Counted from the stretch's first letter, positions 42,254 through 50,943 are shown. The stretch: DNA of 64,000 nt from Planctomycetota bacterium (GCA_029259745.1 JAJDEO010000061.1:124001-188000); one strand, 5' to 3'. The notes: a model not told the origin generated them from the letters alone. Translations and numbers: made by a program.

Positions 42254-43342
42254 TCAGCGCTTCGCCAGGATCTCCTTCATCCCGGACAGCTCACCCCATC
42301 CTGGGTCGTCGCCGAGCGCGCCGACGAAACCTTCGTCTTCGATCCAGTCGCGCCACCACTCGAGCAACGTGGGGTTGTTCTGCAGACGCGAGTCGAGCCA
42401 GCCAGCCTCGCCGTACTTCCCGCGCTTCGTGTGGTCGGTCGTGATGTACGCGAAGCCCTTGATCTGATCGTGGTCGTCGACGAAGTCGGCGAAGGGCTTG
42501 AACCAGTCCTTGATCGCGCGCTTGGCATCGGCCTTCGTCGTGCCGATCGGCACGCGGTTGCAGCTCACCTCCGCGAGGAACACCGGCCGGTCATGGCGAT
42601 CGGCCTCGCGCAGGAACGAGCGCGTCTGCTGATCCGTGAAGACGTCCTTTTCGCCGAAGATGTCGAGCCCGAACCAGTCGACGACATCGTCGCCGGGATA
42701 CCAGTCCATGAAGCGTCCGGGCCCTGCGCGCGGCTCGAAGCACCAGCAGAACGCGGTCAGGTCGCCTGCGCCGGCTTCACGGAACAATCGGACGATCTTG
42801 CGATACCCGGCCACGTACTTCTTGTGGTCGACATGCTTCTCGGAGTTGAACTCGAACAGCGGTCGCACCATCACGGGAATGCCGTGCTCGGCAACGACCT
42901 TCGCGAGGCGCACGATCAACTCGTCGTACTCCTCCGTCTCGATGAACTCACCGATGATCGGACGCAGCTTCTTCTCCGAGTTGTCCAGCAGGTCGATGCC
43001 GAGGTGCAGGAAACGACCGGCCGCGAACTCCTCCTCGATGCGCTCACCGAACTTGCGCACGACGAAGTCCGGGTCGGCTTTCGTCCGCCGGTCGCCGGGG
43101 CCCGCGTAGACAGTCGTGAAGGCCGGGCGGTGGCCTGCGGGCATCAGTTCGATGTGTTCGAGATTGTCCGCTCGGTACTGGCCGAGGCCTTGGAAGACCT
43201 GCCCGCGCTTGGTCGGCTCGAAGAGCGCCTTGCTGGCGAGGCCGACGGGGTCGGCGACGGGCGGCGCGGGCGACACGCCGAGCGCGCAGGCCACGACGAA
43301 GGGCGTGACGACGGAACCGAACATGAGGGCGAGGCGGGGCAT
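42254..43342 (-). CDS. GH26-like TIM-barrel lipoprotein
   Basis: 362 residues. The start MPRLALMFGSVVTPFVVAC ends with a lipobox-like VVAC (Cys19), so it is probably a lipoprotein. The body resembles glycoside hydrolase family 26: VMVRPLFEFNSEKH (Glu164, acid/base position), YPGDDVVDWFGLDIFGE, and PVFLAEVS (Glu258, nucleophile position). GH26 enzymes cut beta-mannan and related beta-glycans. The fold is moderately supported; the substrate is not. It stands alone, 55 nt from thiF. Confidence 0.65.
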   Translation of the reverse strand: MPRLALMFGSVVTPFVVACALGVSPAPPVADPVGLASKALFEPTKRGQVFQGLGQYRADNLEHIELMPAGHRPAFTTVYAGPGDRRTKADPDFVVRKFGERIEEEFAAGRFLHLGIDLLDNSEKKLRPIIGEFIETEEYDELIVRLAKVVAEHGIPVMVRPLFEFNSEKHVDHKKYVAGYRKIVRLFREAGAGDLTAFCWCFEPRAGPGRFMDWYPGDDVVDWFGLDIFGEKDVFTDQQTRSFLREADRHDRPVFLAEVSCNRVPIGTTKADAKRAIKDWFKPFADFVDDHDQIKGFAYITTDHTKRGKYGEAGWLDSRLQNNPTLLEWWRDWIEDEGFVGALGDDPGWGELSGMKEILAKR

Positions 43343-43474
43343 GGCGGAGGTTCACGTGGGGAGGGTGGCACTGCGAGGATACGCGATCAGTAGCCCGGGG
43401 CGGCCGGGACGTCGAGGGCACGCGTTTGCTCGCCGCGTCTCGACGCAATCGACGAGCGGATCCGAGCGCGGATG

Positions 43475-43528
43475 CCCTCAGCGACGCCGACTCAACAGCC
43501 GCGCCGCGAGCTCGGGTGGTGACCTCGG
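43475..43528 (-). pseudogene. Fragment similar to the 3' end of rnhB
   Basis: Aligns with 45688-45746 at the end of rnhB, with a few gaps and about 80% identity by eye. On the minus strand the frame ends SPPELAARLLSRRR; intact rnhB ends LPPELAARLLIRSR. Confidence 0.5.
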
Positions 43529-43632
43529 CCTTCGGGTTCGACATGTCGACTCGTCGGTCGTGAACAACGCCTGGCGCCGGAGGTTCGACAGCTCGACGAC
43601 ATCGCGATCGAAGAGCCGCATGAACCCGGCAT
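43523..43632 (-). pseudogene. Internal fragment of the thiF gene
   Basis: Aligns with 41943-42056 inside thiF at roughly 85-90% identity by eye. On the minus strand it reads GFMRLFDRDVVELSNLRRQA; the intact gene reads GFMRLIDRDVVELSNLQRQA. It is joined directly to the rnhB-like fragment. Confidence 0.65.
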
Positions 43633-43817
43633 CCGAGCGCGGCGGCGCCATGGGCGCTTGGGCCGTATTGCTTGATCCTGATGTGGAGGCGTCCGTTCCG
43701 CTCGGGTTTGAAGGCCGACCGCGCGCCTCGTCTGGCGCACGCTCCGCAATCCGCGCATCGGGTGCGCCCATTCCCCGGCCTCGCCTCCTTCGCCGATCCT
43801 CGCGCGCTCGCTTAGCA

Positions 43818-43854
43818 GTCACGCACTGCGCATCCGAAGCAGTTCTTCAACACG
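43818..43854. repeat. 37-bp direct repeat, copy 1
   Basis: Identical to 43981-44017; begins GTCACGCACTGCGCATCCGA. It is followed by an inverted repeat (AACACGCTG and CAGCGCGTT, 43849-43870). Confidence 0.8.
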
Positions 43855-43932
43855 CTGTTGGCAGCGCGTTGAAAAACTCATTCGACGCGTAGCACGCGCC
43901 CAGTCGCCCTCGATCAGGCGCAGAAGCCTCGA

Positions 43933-43975
43933 CGAATCCACCGATTCGCCTGCGTTCCCGCACCTGATCGAAAAC
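43933..43975. repeat. Dispersed 43-bp repeat, copy B
   Basis: Ungapped match to copy A (33/43) and copy C (30/43) by hand count. It begins with the palindrome CGAATC-CACC-GATTCG and is followed within 6 bp by copy 2 of the 37-bp repeat. Confidence 0.65.
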
Positions 43976-43980
43976 AACTG

Positions 43981-44017
43981 GTCACGCACTGCGCATCCGA
44001 AGCAGTTCTTCAACACG
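43981..44017. repeat. 37-bp direct repeat, copy 2
   Basis: Identical to 43818-43854. In copies A and B of the dispersed repeat this word follows the 43-bp unit, so it is probably the second half of a longer element. Confidence 0.8.
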
Positions 44018-44090
44018 TTGCTAGGATGGACAGCTCGTTCCAGGCGCCGGGCAGCGCGCCGTCCGCTCTCCCTCCGGAAGGACTCCGTCC

Positions 44091-45323
44091 ATGCAGCTTC
44101 AGTCGTCGTTCCCGCGGTCCCTCCTGGCCCTGCTCCTGATCGCCAACGTCTGTCAGTCCCAGTTCGCGGCGATCATCGTGGACGACGACGGCGGCGCGGG
44201 CGTCGACTTCACTGACATCGCGCCGGCCGTCGCCGCGGCTCAGCCCACCGACGTCGTACTGGTGAAGACCGGCGTCTACTCGAGCTTCACCGTGGACGCC
44301 CAGTCCGCCGTGGTCACCGCCGACGAGGGTGCGTCCGTGCTGGTCCAGGGCCAGGTCTGGATCAGGAACACACTCGCGTCGCACTCGGTGGCGATCAGCG
44401 GCGTCAACGTCTTCGCCAACCAGTCCAGCGTGGCGTACTTGATCGAGAACTGTGCGGGCCCGGTGCTGGTCGAACGCTGCTCGGCGGTCGGCGACGGCAT
44501 CCCGCTGTTCCTTTCGAACGACGGCATTCGCGTCACCGACTCCGACGCGGTCACGCTCGTGGAGTGCGCGATGTCCGTCAGCTTCAACGCGGGCCCGGCC
44601 GACGGTCTCGCGATCCAGAACTCGAGCGTGCACGCCTGGAACTGCACGGCCGTGGGTGCCAAGGGCTTCGACGAGATCCAGGGTGGTCACGGCGTCGAGG
44701 TGGTGAGCAGCTTCCTCTTCGCGGGCGGCTGCACGTTCACCGGCGGCGAGGGCGGCGACGGCACCGTGAGCCAGCCCTTCCAGATCTGCAGCGACGGCGC
44801 CCAGGGCGGACACGGGATGTTCGTCCGCGAGCTCGGCAGTCCGTCGCTGGTGAAGTCGCGCGACACGAGCTACGTCGCCGGACCCGGTGGCGCGCCGGGC
44901 GACGTCACGTGCAACTCCGGGCCGCTCGGCGATCCGACTGTCATCCTCGCGGGCACGCTCGACCTGCTGCCCGGGGGCACGCGCACCTACAGCATCCCGT
45001 CACCGACGCGTGAGGGCCAGCCGGCGTTCATCACCTGGGAGGGCGAGCCCGGCGACTTCGTCTGGATCTGGTTCAGCGGCTTCCAGTCCCCGACGTTTTC
45101 CAACGCGGCCAAGGGCACACTACTCCCCGGCGCGCCCGACGTGTTGATCCTCATCGGCCCCGTGGGTACGAGCGGCACGCTCACGTTGCCACTGGTCACC
45201 GGGACCACCCCCGGCACCGACAACTTCACGCTGTTCGAGCAGGGTCTCTTCTGGAACCCGACAGACAAGCTGCTGTTTGCCAACCCGCGCCTGGGGATCA
45301 TCCTGGACGAAAGCGTGCCGTAG
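44091..45323 (+). CDS. Secreted beta-helix-like protein
   Basis: 410 residues. Signal peptide at 1-23 (PRSLLALLLIANVCQSQ). Next comes IIVDDDGGAGVDFTDIAPAV, the usual opening of right-handed beta-helix surface proteins of this kind. Short beta repeats continue to about 260. The last 130 residues form a separate beta-rich domain. The ATG has GGAAGGA upstream. It lies next to the repeat-rich region and may have arrived with it; codon usage does not differ visibly from the neighbours. Function is unknown. Confidence 0.75.
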   Translation: MQLQSSFPRSLLALLLIANVCQSQFAAIIVDDDGGAGVDFTDIAPAVAAAQPTDVVLVKTGVYSSFTVDAQSAVVTADEGASVLVQGQVWIRNTLASHSVAISGVNVFANQSSVAYLIENCAGPVLVERCSAVGDGIPLFLSNDGIRVTDSDAVTLVECAMSVSFNAGPADGLAIQNSSVHAWNCTAVGAKGFDEIQGGHGVEVVSSFLFAGGCTFTGGEGGDGTVSQPFQICSDGAQGGHGMFVRELGSPSLVKSRDTSYVAGPGGAPGDVTCNSGPLGDPTVILAGTLDLLPGGTRTYSIPSPTREGQPAFITWEGEPGDFVWIWFSGFQSPTFSNAAKGTLLPGAPDVLILIGPVGTSGTLTLPLVTGTTPGTDNFTLFEQGLFWNPTDKLLFANPRLGIILDESVP

Positions 45324-45691
45324 CCGCGTCGGTGCCGAATCCGCCCACGGTGCGGTCTCCAACGGCTGGGTGACGGTGCCCAAAGTCTTGAAGGCAAGGA
45401 AGACGTCCTCGGCGAAGGCGGGCGCGGAGAGAAGCAGGAGCCCGGCGAGAGCGCCGGCCAGGGGGAGCGAGCGGCACTTGGTGAACGATGGGGGAGGCAC
45501 GGAGCGCCCCTCGAAGATCCCGAGGTTCGATGCAGTCGGCCGGATCCTGTTCACCGGGCCGCCGATCCGGCAAGGCGTATCGGCGGCAGGGCCACTGACC
45601 CGCGGAGGCGCCTCGTGCCGCAGCCGCCGCGCGACCTCGCGGCTCTGGAAACGGGTCTGCACTCTGGAGGGAGTCAACAGCGCCGATCCCC
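45324..45691. other. Intergenic region with signal-peptide remnant
   Basis: 368 bp. From a GTG at 45500 the minus strand reads a plausible signal peptide, RSLPLAGALAGLLLLSAPAF, followed by AEDVFLAFKTLGTVTQPLET. The frame then runs antisense into the 44091 gene, where it loses protein character. It looks like the start of a secreted-protein gene whose remainder was lost. Nothing else was seen. Confidence 0.3.
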
Positions 45692-46675
45692 TCAGCGACT
45701 GCGGATCAACAACCTCGCGGCGAGCTCGGGCGGGAGCTGACCTCCGGCGTCGCCGATGTCGGCGAGGAAGCGCTGCGCGTCCGTCGGGTAGCCGGCCGTG
45801 GGGCGGATGCCGGGGCAGCGCGCGGCGAACCAGGTGTTGAGCGACTCCATGAACAGCTCGCGGACCGTCTTTGCGATGACGCTCGCGAGGGCGACAGGCG
45901 CGCGCGTCATGTCGGCTTTGATCTTGAAGTCGATGCGGATCGGGCTGCGGCCGGGGAGCTTGAGGGCGTAGGCCGATTCGTCGCGGCGCTCGTGCAGCGG
46001 CGTCACCTCGGAAAACGGGAAGAAGCTCTCGAGCAGCGCGGCGTACTGGCGCCGGGCGCCGTGGCGGTCGACGTGGATGACGAGATCGTCGCGCGGATAG
46101 CGCTCGATGATCCGCTCGATGAGCTGGCACGTCGCGGCGAAGAGCGTCCAGGCCTTGCTGTTCGCGCGCTCGGAGAGGTGGTTGAAGCGCGCGACTTCGA
46201 CGGGCGCGACGTAGGCGTTGAGGAACGTGATGCCGCGCTTGCCGAGGAAGAGCCGCTGGGCGTCGGCGCGGGCGAGCACGTCGTCGACGTTCGTGGCGCG
46301 CGGCAGGCGCATGTCGAGCAGCGCCCGGCCGTACCAGGGCACGCGCTCGAACTCCGCGAGGTCCTTGCCGACGAGCCGCTCGAGCAGCACGCGCACCTCG
46401 AGCGGGACGAGCCCGCGCGCCAGGATCGCGTGACCGAGCGTCGAACACTCGATGCGCTCGATCGTCGCGCCGGGCGTGTAGAGCAGCTTGCTGTCGCCGA
46501 TGCAGAGCCCGTCGTGCTCGCGGTCGGTGCGCAGCAAGGCCTTGAGCTTGCGGTCGAGCAGGTGAACGGGCTTGGGCGCGTCGCGGTCGTCGATCCGGAA
46601 GACCGCTGCGGCGACGACCAGCGGCCCCAGCGTCGGCCCGTAACCGACCTCGTCGATCCCGGCGACGATCGTCAT
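45692..46675 (-). CDS. rnhB: Ribonuclease HII, long form
   Basis: Cleaves RNA in RNA-DNA hybrids. 327 residues; ordinary RNase HII has about 200. The N-terminal active-site motif is present as AGIDEVGYGPTLGPLVVAAA (Asp-Glu pair). VIHVDRHGARRQY and APVALASVIAKTVRE carry the later acidic and Lys-Arg motifs. Extra sequence lies between residues 60 and 190. The start is the ATG at 46675. A degraded copy of its 3' end is at 43475-43528. The divergence from standard HII means the name is a family-level call. Confidence 0.75.
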   Translation of the reverse strand: MTIVAGIDEVGYGPTLGPLVVAAAVFRIDDRDAPKPVHLLDRKLKALLRTDREHDGLCIGDSKLLYTPGATIERIECSTLGHAILARGLVPLEVRVLLERLVGKDLAEFERVPWYGRALLDMRLPRATNVDDVLARADAQRLFLGKRGITFLNAYVAPVEVARFNHLSERANSKAWTLFAATCQLIERIIERYPRDDLVIHVDRHGARRQYAALLESFFPFSEVTPLHERRDESAYALKLPGRSPIRIDFKIKADMTRAPVALASVIAKTVRELFMESLNTWFAARCPGIRPTAGYPTDAQRFLADIGDAGGQLPPELAARLLIRSR

Positions 46676-46793
46676 CAGAACCTCGGCCCAGTGGTGTGGT
46701 TCACGGGGGTCTCGCGAGCTCTTACCTGACACCACGAGCTGCGGGTGGTGAAAGGGCGTTCGACGGAACGACCTTCGCCACGGGCTCCGCGCG

Positions 46794-47213
46794 TCACATC
46801 ATGACGCCGAGGATTCCCCCTTCGAAGACGAGCTTCTCGCCCACGAAACCCTGGGCCGAGAACGTCGCCATGCCGCGCCGCATGCGGTCGACGACGCACA
46901 CCATCACGAGCCGGTCGCCGGGCCGCACCTCGCCGCGGAAGCGCACCTTCTCGATGCCACCGAAGCCGAAGAACTTGCCGTCGTCCTTGCTCATCTCGAA
47001 CGACGAGATCCACGCGCAGAGCTGTGCCGCGATCTCGACCATCACGACGCCCGGCATCACCGGCCGCCCGGGAATGTGCCCGCGCACCCAGAAGTCGGTG
47101 TCCTTGGCGTCATGGAACCCGACCGCGCGTTTCGCCTCGCGGTCGTGTTCGAAGATACCGTGCAACAACGCCATCTCGTGGCGTTGTGGGATCAGTTCGT
47201 GGACGCCCTCCAT
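46794..47213 (-). CDS. fabZ: 3-hydroxyacyl-ACP dehydratase FabZ-like
   Basis: Hot-dog-fold dehydratase of fatty-acid synthesis, 139 residues. The active-site motif GHIPGRPVMPGVVMVEIAAQ places His46 and Glu60 at the catalytic positions. The rest follows FabZ (FFGFGGIEKVRFRGEVRPGD). The ATG at 47213 gives normal length. It lies 118 nt upstream of rnhB on the same strand. Related FabZ-like proteins of other pathways exist, so the exact substrate is inferred. Confidence 0.85.
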   Translation of the reverse strand: MEGVHELIPQRHEMALLHGIFEHDREAKRAVGFHDAKDTDFWVRGHIPGRPVMPGVVMVEIAAQLCAWISSFEMSKDDGKFFGFGGIEKVRFRGEVRPGDRLVMVCVVDRMRRGMATFSAQGFVGEKLVFEGGILGVMM

Positions 47214-47359
47214 GTCATGGAGGACGCCGTTCGAGGCGGCAGCGACGGGGTCGCAGAGGCGTTGAGGCAAAGGATCGCTCTCCGGTAGACGACCGCCAGA
47301 GTGTACGCGAGCGGCCCCTCCGGGCTCAACGCGCTGCTGCGGCTCGGAGGCGGTCGGCC

Positions 47360-48421
47360 TCAGCGCGGGGTCGAGCGGGACAGGCCGATCCAGCGCATCG
47401 TCTGACCGAACCCGCCGCTGAGCTCGAGGTCCTCGACGTAGGGCTCGAAGCCGTCGCGGCTGATGCGCAGCGAGTAGCTTCCGTCGTCGACGTGTTCGAG
47501 CACAGCGAGCCCGCCCTTCGTTGCCACGGCCTTGGCGATCCGGCCGTCGCCCACCAGCTCGATGCGCGCCTCGGGGACGGGCCGACCGGCGTCGTCGCGG
47601 AGCTGCAACGTGAGTTGGTGACGCGTCGCCAGCGTGAGGTCGACCTTCGTCACACGGTCCTCGACGTAGATGGCCGCGAGGCGGTCGCGGCGGTTGTCGG
47701 GCTCGAGCAGCGAGATGGCGTACTGGCCGGGGTCGAGCGGCGTGAACTGGAACGTGCCGTCGGCGGCTGTGCGCGCGGCCGAGACGCGCGGAGTCTCGCT
47801 GCCCTCGGAGAGGCGCTGGACATGCAGAAAGACAGCCACGTCCGGTGCGGGCATGCCCTGCTCGGTGTACACCAGCCCGGCGATCCCGGCGCCCGTCTCG
47901 AGGGCGAAGCCGAGCGGCTTGCGGGACGGGTTGGGCACCTCGATGTTCGTGCGGACGCAGCGCAGGTAGCCGGCCGCCTCGATGACGACGTCGTAGCGGC
48001 CCGGCCGCTGGCGCGAGCGAAAGATGCCGCTGGGGGCCTTGTGGCGCACCGCGGGCTGGCCGGCGAGGCGGGCGACGGGGTCGCTGCCGTCGTGGGCGAC
48101 GATCCAGTACGTGAACGCGCCCACCGGCCGCTCGGTGGCGACGTCGAAGGCGATGCCCTTGAGCTGCGGCCATTCGCTCGGCGGTCCGGCCATGGGGACG
48201 GCCTCGGCCGCACGTGGCGTGATCGGAGCCGCGCCGACGGGGCCTATGGGGCGCGCCGTCAGATCACCGCCCGCCGTCGTCGTGCCAGGCTTGGACGGCC
48301 CGACGACGTCGATCGGCTCGCGGGGCACCCGATCGGCGTCCGCGACGAGGGCCCAGGCCGCAACGGCGATCGCCACGGCCGCCACGCCGAACCCGGCATA
48401 GGTCCACGATCCACGCGTCAT
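47360..48421 (-). CDS. Membrane-anchored protein with carboxypeptidase-regulatory-like repeats
   Basis: 353 residues. One N-terminal anchor (WTYAGFGVAAVAIAVAAWAL), then a Pro/Thr-rich linker, then three beta-sandwich modules of the carboxypeptidase-D-regulatory type: GIAFDVATERPVGAFTYWIV, GIAGLVYTEQGMPAPDVAVF with ADGTFQFTPLDPGQYAISLL, and LQLRDDAGRPVPEARIELVG with GSYSLRISRDGFEPYVED. AGGGAG precedes the ATG. These modules usually have structural or binding roles outside the membrane. No enzyme domain is attached. Confidence 0.78.
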   Translation of the reverse strand: MTRGSWTYAGFGVAAVAIAVAAWALVADADRVPREPIDVVGPSKPGTTTAGGDLTARPIGPVGAAPITPRAAEAVPMAGPPSEWPQLKGIAFDVATERPVGAFTYWIVAHDGSDPVARLAGQPAVRHKAPSGIFRSRQRPGRYDVVIEAAGYLRCVRTNIEVPNPSRKPLGFALETGAGIAGLVYTEQGMPAPDVAVFLHVQRLSEGSETPRVSAARTAADGTFQFTPLDPGQYAISLLEPDNRRDRLAAIYVEDRVTKVDLTLATRHQLTLQLRDDAGRPVPEARIELVGDGRIAKAVATKGGLAVLEHVDDGSYSLRISRDGFEPYVEDLELSGGFGQTMRWIGLSRSTPR

Positions 48422-48651
48422 GAGCTGTGCTCCCTGGAAGCGAATGCGACGAGCGACTACTTTACCGCCCTCGTCCCGATCGTCGCTGTCGACCATCGGG
48501 AGCCTCGAAATGAGGACCGTCGGGCGATTGCAGCGAATCACCGAACGCGACGGACACCCACAAACTGACGCCGAGTGGCCCGGCGATCCGACGACGCCTT
48601 CGGGCGGCGGGCCCTCCGCGATCGGCGCCCCGAGCGCCAACGAGACCTGAC

Positions 48652-49689
48652 ATGACGACGTATCTGGTGACCGGCGGCACGGGCTACCTCGGCCGACACC
48701 TCGTGCATCAGCTCGTCGAGGGCGGGCACAGCGTGAAGGTTCTCGCGCGTACCTCGTCCGACACGGCGGGCCTCGAAGGCGTCGAGGTGGTGAAGGGCGA
48801 CATCACGAACAGCGCCGAGGTCTCGGCTGCGCTCGAGGGCGTCCAGCGCGTCTTCCACACGGCCGCCGAAACGCGCGACGGCCAGAGCGACGACCGCTAC
48901 ATGTCGACGAACGTGACGGCCGCCGCCGCGCTCCTCGAGGAGGCACTCGAGCGCGGCATCGAGCGCTACGTCCACACCTCGCACCATTTCGCGATCGGAC
49001 GGACCGGCGAGCCGCGCATGGCACCCGACTTCTGCGCGAACGAATACTGGACGCACGATCCGACCGAGATCCACGACGCCCACGAGCAGTCGAAGTATGA
49101 CGCCGAGAACGCGATCAACCAGAAGACGAGCCTCGGCAAGCCCGTGCTCGCGCTGATCCCGACGATGATGTACGGCCCGCAGCTCGGCGACGTGAAGGGG
49201 CTCTCCGACCTGCGTCCGGGCAACCGCATCGTCCACATGCTCGCCGAGCACGCCGCCGGCAAGTACCCCGGCATTCCCGGAGATGGGAAGCAGATCTGGA
49301 ATCTCGTCCACGTCGAGGACGTCGCCCGCGGGCACATCGCGGCGATGGAGGCCTCCGACGGCGGCGACGTCTGGCCGCCCCCGCGCTGGGATCACTGGCA
49401 CTTCATCATCGGCGGCGACAGCGTCACGGCGATGCAGCTCTTCGAGGCCTTCGCGAAGCACGCCGGCGTCTCGCCGCCCAAGACGCTGGGCAAGGGCGGG
49501 CTGCTGGGCAAGCTCCTCGGCAGTCACCCGTACAAGGGCCGGACCAAGGAGCGCTTCGAGATGGACAGCCACAGCTGGAACTACACGTCCGAAATGGCGC
49601 AGGAATCGTTCGGGTATCAGGCACGGAGTCTCGACGAGGGGCTGGCATCGACGGTCGCATGGATGCGATCGTGCGGGCTGGTGGGCTGA
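48652..49689 (+). CDS. NAD-dependent epimerase/dehydratase (extended SDR)
   Basis: 345 residues. The Rossmann motif is TYLVTGGTGYLGRHLV (GxxGxxG), with the acidic patch KGDIT. The catalytic YxxxK is replaced: the site reads DAHEQSKYDAEN, with His where Tyr is expected before the conserved Ser-Lys. The Ser position is in VHTSHHFAIG. The C-terminal substrate domain begins near 190. An isomerase, dehydratase or reductase cannot be distinguished. It is divergent from the regulatory-like gene by 230 bp. No ribosome site is visible. Confidence 0.82.
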   Translation: MTTYLVTGGTGYLGRHLVHQLVEGGHSVKVLARTSSDTAGLEGVEVVKGDITNSAEVSAALEGVQRVFHTAAETRDGQSDDRYMSTNVTAAAALLEEALERGIERYVHTSHHFAIGRTGEPRMAPDFCANEYWTHDPTEIHDAHEQSKYDAENAINQKTSLGKPVLALIPTMMYGPQLGDVKGLSDLRPGNRIVHMLAEHAAGKYPGIPGDGKQIWNLVHVEDVARGHIAAMEASDGGDVWPPPRWDHWHFIIGGDSVTAMQLFEAFAKHAGVSPPKTLGKGGLLGKLLGSHPYKGRTKERFEMDSHSWNYTSEMAQESFGYQARSLDEGLASTVAWMRSCGLVG

Positions 49690-49817
49690 CGGCCGGTGGT
49701 CGGCGGTCCCGGGCTGCACGTCGGGAAGTTCGTCATCCCCTGCGGAGTCCAAACGCGGATCCATGCCTTGGCATGGGGAGTCCGCATTTCTCGCGCCTTC
49801 GTCAGGACCAACGATCC

Positions 49818-50906
49818 ATGAACCGCGTCCTCCGCTCGAGCACCCTCGGACTTGCCGTTTCCGTCACGGTTGCCTTGGCCCTCCTGGGCCCGGTCACCGA
49901 GGCCCAGACCGCAACGGAAACCGACTTCCGCATCGGCGCCCAGTCGCGCCAGCGAGTCGCCCAGCTCAACACCGAACTCAAGGCGATCCTCAGCTCGACC
50001 CTGCCGACGGTGCGTGAGCTGTACGCGAATCTCGACACCTACCTCGGAGCCCTCGAGCGCCCCGAGACCCTCGCCACGCCCGAGACGAAGCTCCGTGGCT
50101 GGGGCGAGGCCGACGTCGTCAGCTACAAGGCCGTCGTCGATGTCGCCTTCGATGAGGTGCACGAACGTCTCTCGGGCATCTACGACGTCGCGGTCGCCAC
50201 GGCCGCGCAGCGCGCTCAGTCGTTGGCCGGTGCGCCTTCGCCGCTCGACGGCGGTGACACGGGAGACACCGCGCTCGACCTCGCGCTGACGGCGTTCGAG
50301 GAAACGATGCGCGGTGCGGTCGGGCTCTCGCGGCTCGACAACATGCGCCAGGAGTACCGCAATCTCGAGACCGAGATCGTCCAGACGTTCACGTCGTTCG
50401 GCGACGAGGGTGCGCAGGAAATGCTCGACGGCCGGCTGCTCGTGTTCATCGGCGGCAACGAGGTCCGCGCACCGCGCTGCATGATCGCCTACCGCAACGA
50501 TTCCGAGCACGCGCTCGCCGGGTATCGCCTCGTGCAGGTCGTGCGCCATCGCGTGATGCGCGGTAACGCGATCGTCCACGATCTCGGTTGGCGTCCGATG
50601 CCCGGTACGTCGCCCGGCTACCCGGCGATGTCCGTGCACGACAACTACCTCGTGGCCGAGGCCGTCGAACCGCTGGTCCGCACCGATGCTCCGGGGTACG
50701 ACAACCTGCGCGACAGTCGCGTGATCGTCGATATCCAGTCGGGCGTCCTCGGACCGTCGGGGCAGCTGCTCGGCTCGGTCGACTGGCGCATCGACTACTA
50801 CGTCTCGGGGCGCGGTGATCTCGCCTGGCAGCCGTCCGATCGCCGGCCTGTCTTCGACCCGTACGGCACCGAGATCAAGCGCGTGCTGCTGGGCGAGGTT
50901 CAGTAG
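49818..50906 (+). CDS. Secreted hypothetical protein
   Basis: 362 residues. Signal peptide at 1-30 (LGLAVSVTVALALLGPVTEA). A helical middle (about 35-215, with SRQRVAQLNTELKAILSSTL and LDNMRQEYRNLETEIVQTF) is followed by a beta-rich end (GRLLVFIGGNEVRAPRCMIA ... LLGSVDWRIDYYVSGRGDL). I do not recognise the family. AGGA lies 11 nt before the ATG; a longer upstream frame is not protein-like. A stem-loop lies between it and glnE. Confidence 0.65.
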   Translation: MNRVLRSSTLGLAVSVTVALALLGPVTEAQTATETDFRIGAQSRQRVAQLNTELKAILSSTLPTVRELYANLDTYLGALERPETLATPETKLRGWGEADVVSYKAVVDVAFDEVHERLSGIYDVAVATAAQRAQSLAGAPSPLDGGDTGDTALDLALTAFEETMRGAVGLSRLDNMRQEYRNLETEIVQTFTSFGDEGAQEMLDGRLLVFIGGNEVRAPRCMIAYRNDSEHALAGYRLVQVVRHRVMRGNAIVHDLGWRPMPGTSPGYPAMSVHDNYLVAEAVEPLVRTDAPGYDNLRDSRVIVDIQSGVLGPSGQLLGSVDWRIDYYVSGRGDLAWQPSDRRPVFDPYGTEIKRVLLGEVQ

Positions 50907-50943
50907 CCGGCGGGCTCATGAGTCGCCGATTCTGGTTCACGGC

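Larger units (their letters stand above)
43343..44090. other. Mosaic intergenic region with gene fragments and repeats
   Basis: 748 bp without an intact gene. In order it contains a degraded piece similar to the 3' end of rnhB (43475-43528), a degraded piece of thiF (43523-43632), a 37-bp direct repeat (43818-43854 and 43981-44017), an inverted repeat (about 43849-43870), and copy B of the dispersed repeat (43933-43975). A TAGGAT box at 44022-44027 may serve the next gene. The open frames here are short and jump between these pieces. Confidence 0.65.

Noticed and set aside
43478..43822. Minus-strand frame in the mosaic region as a real gene
   Set aside because: It only strings together the rnhB-like and thiF-like fragments and repeat sequence.
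43818..44017. CRISPR array
   Set aside because: Only two repeat units with a 126-bp spacing that itself holds another repeat; no cas genes in the window.
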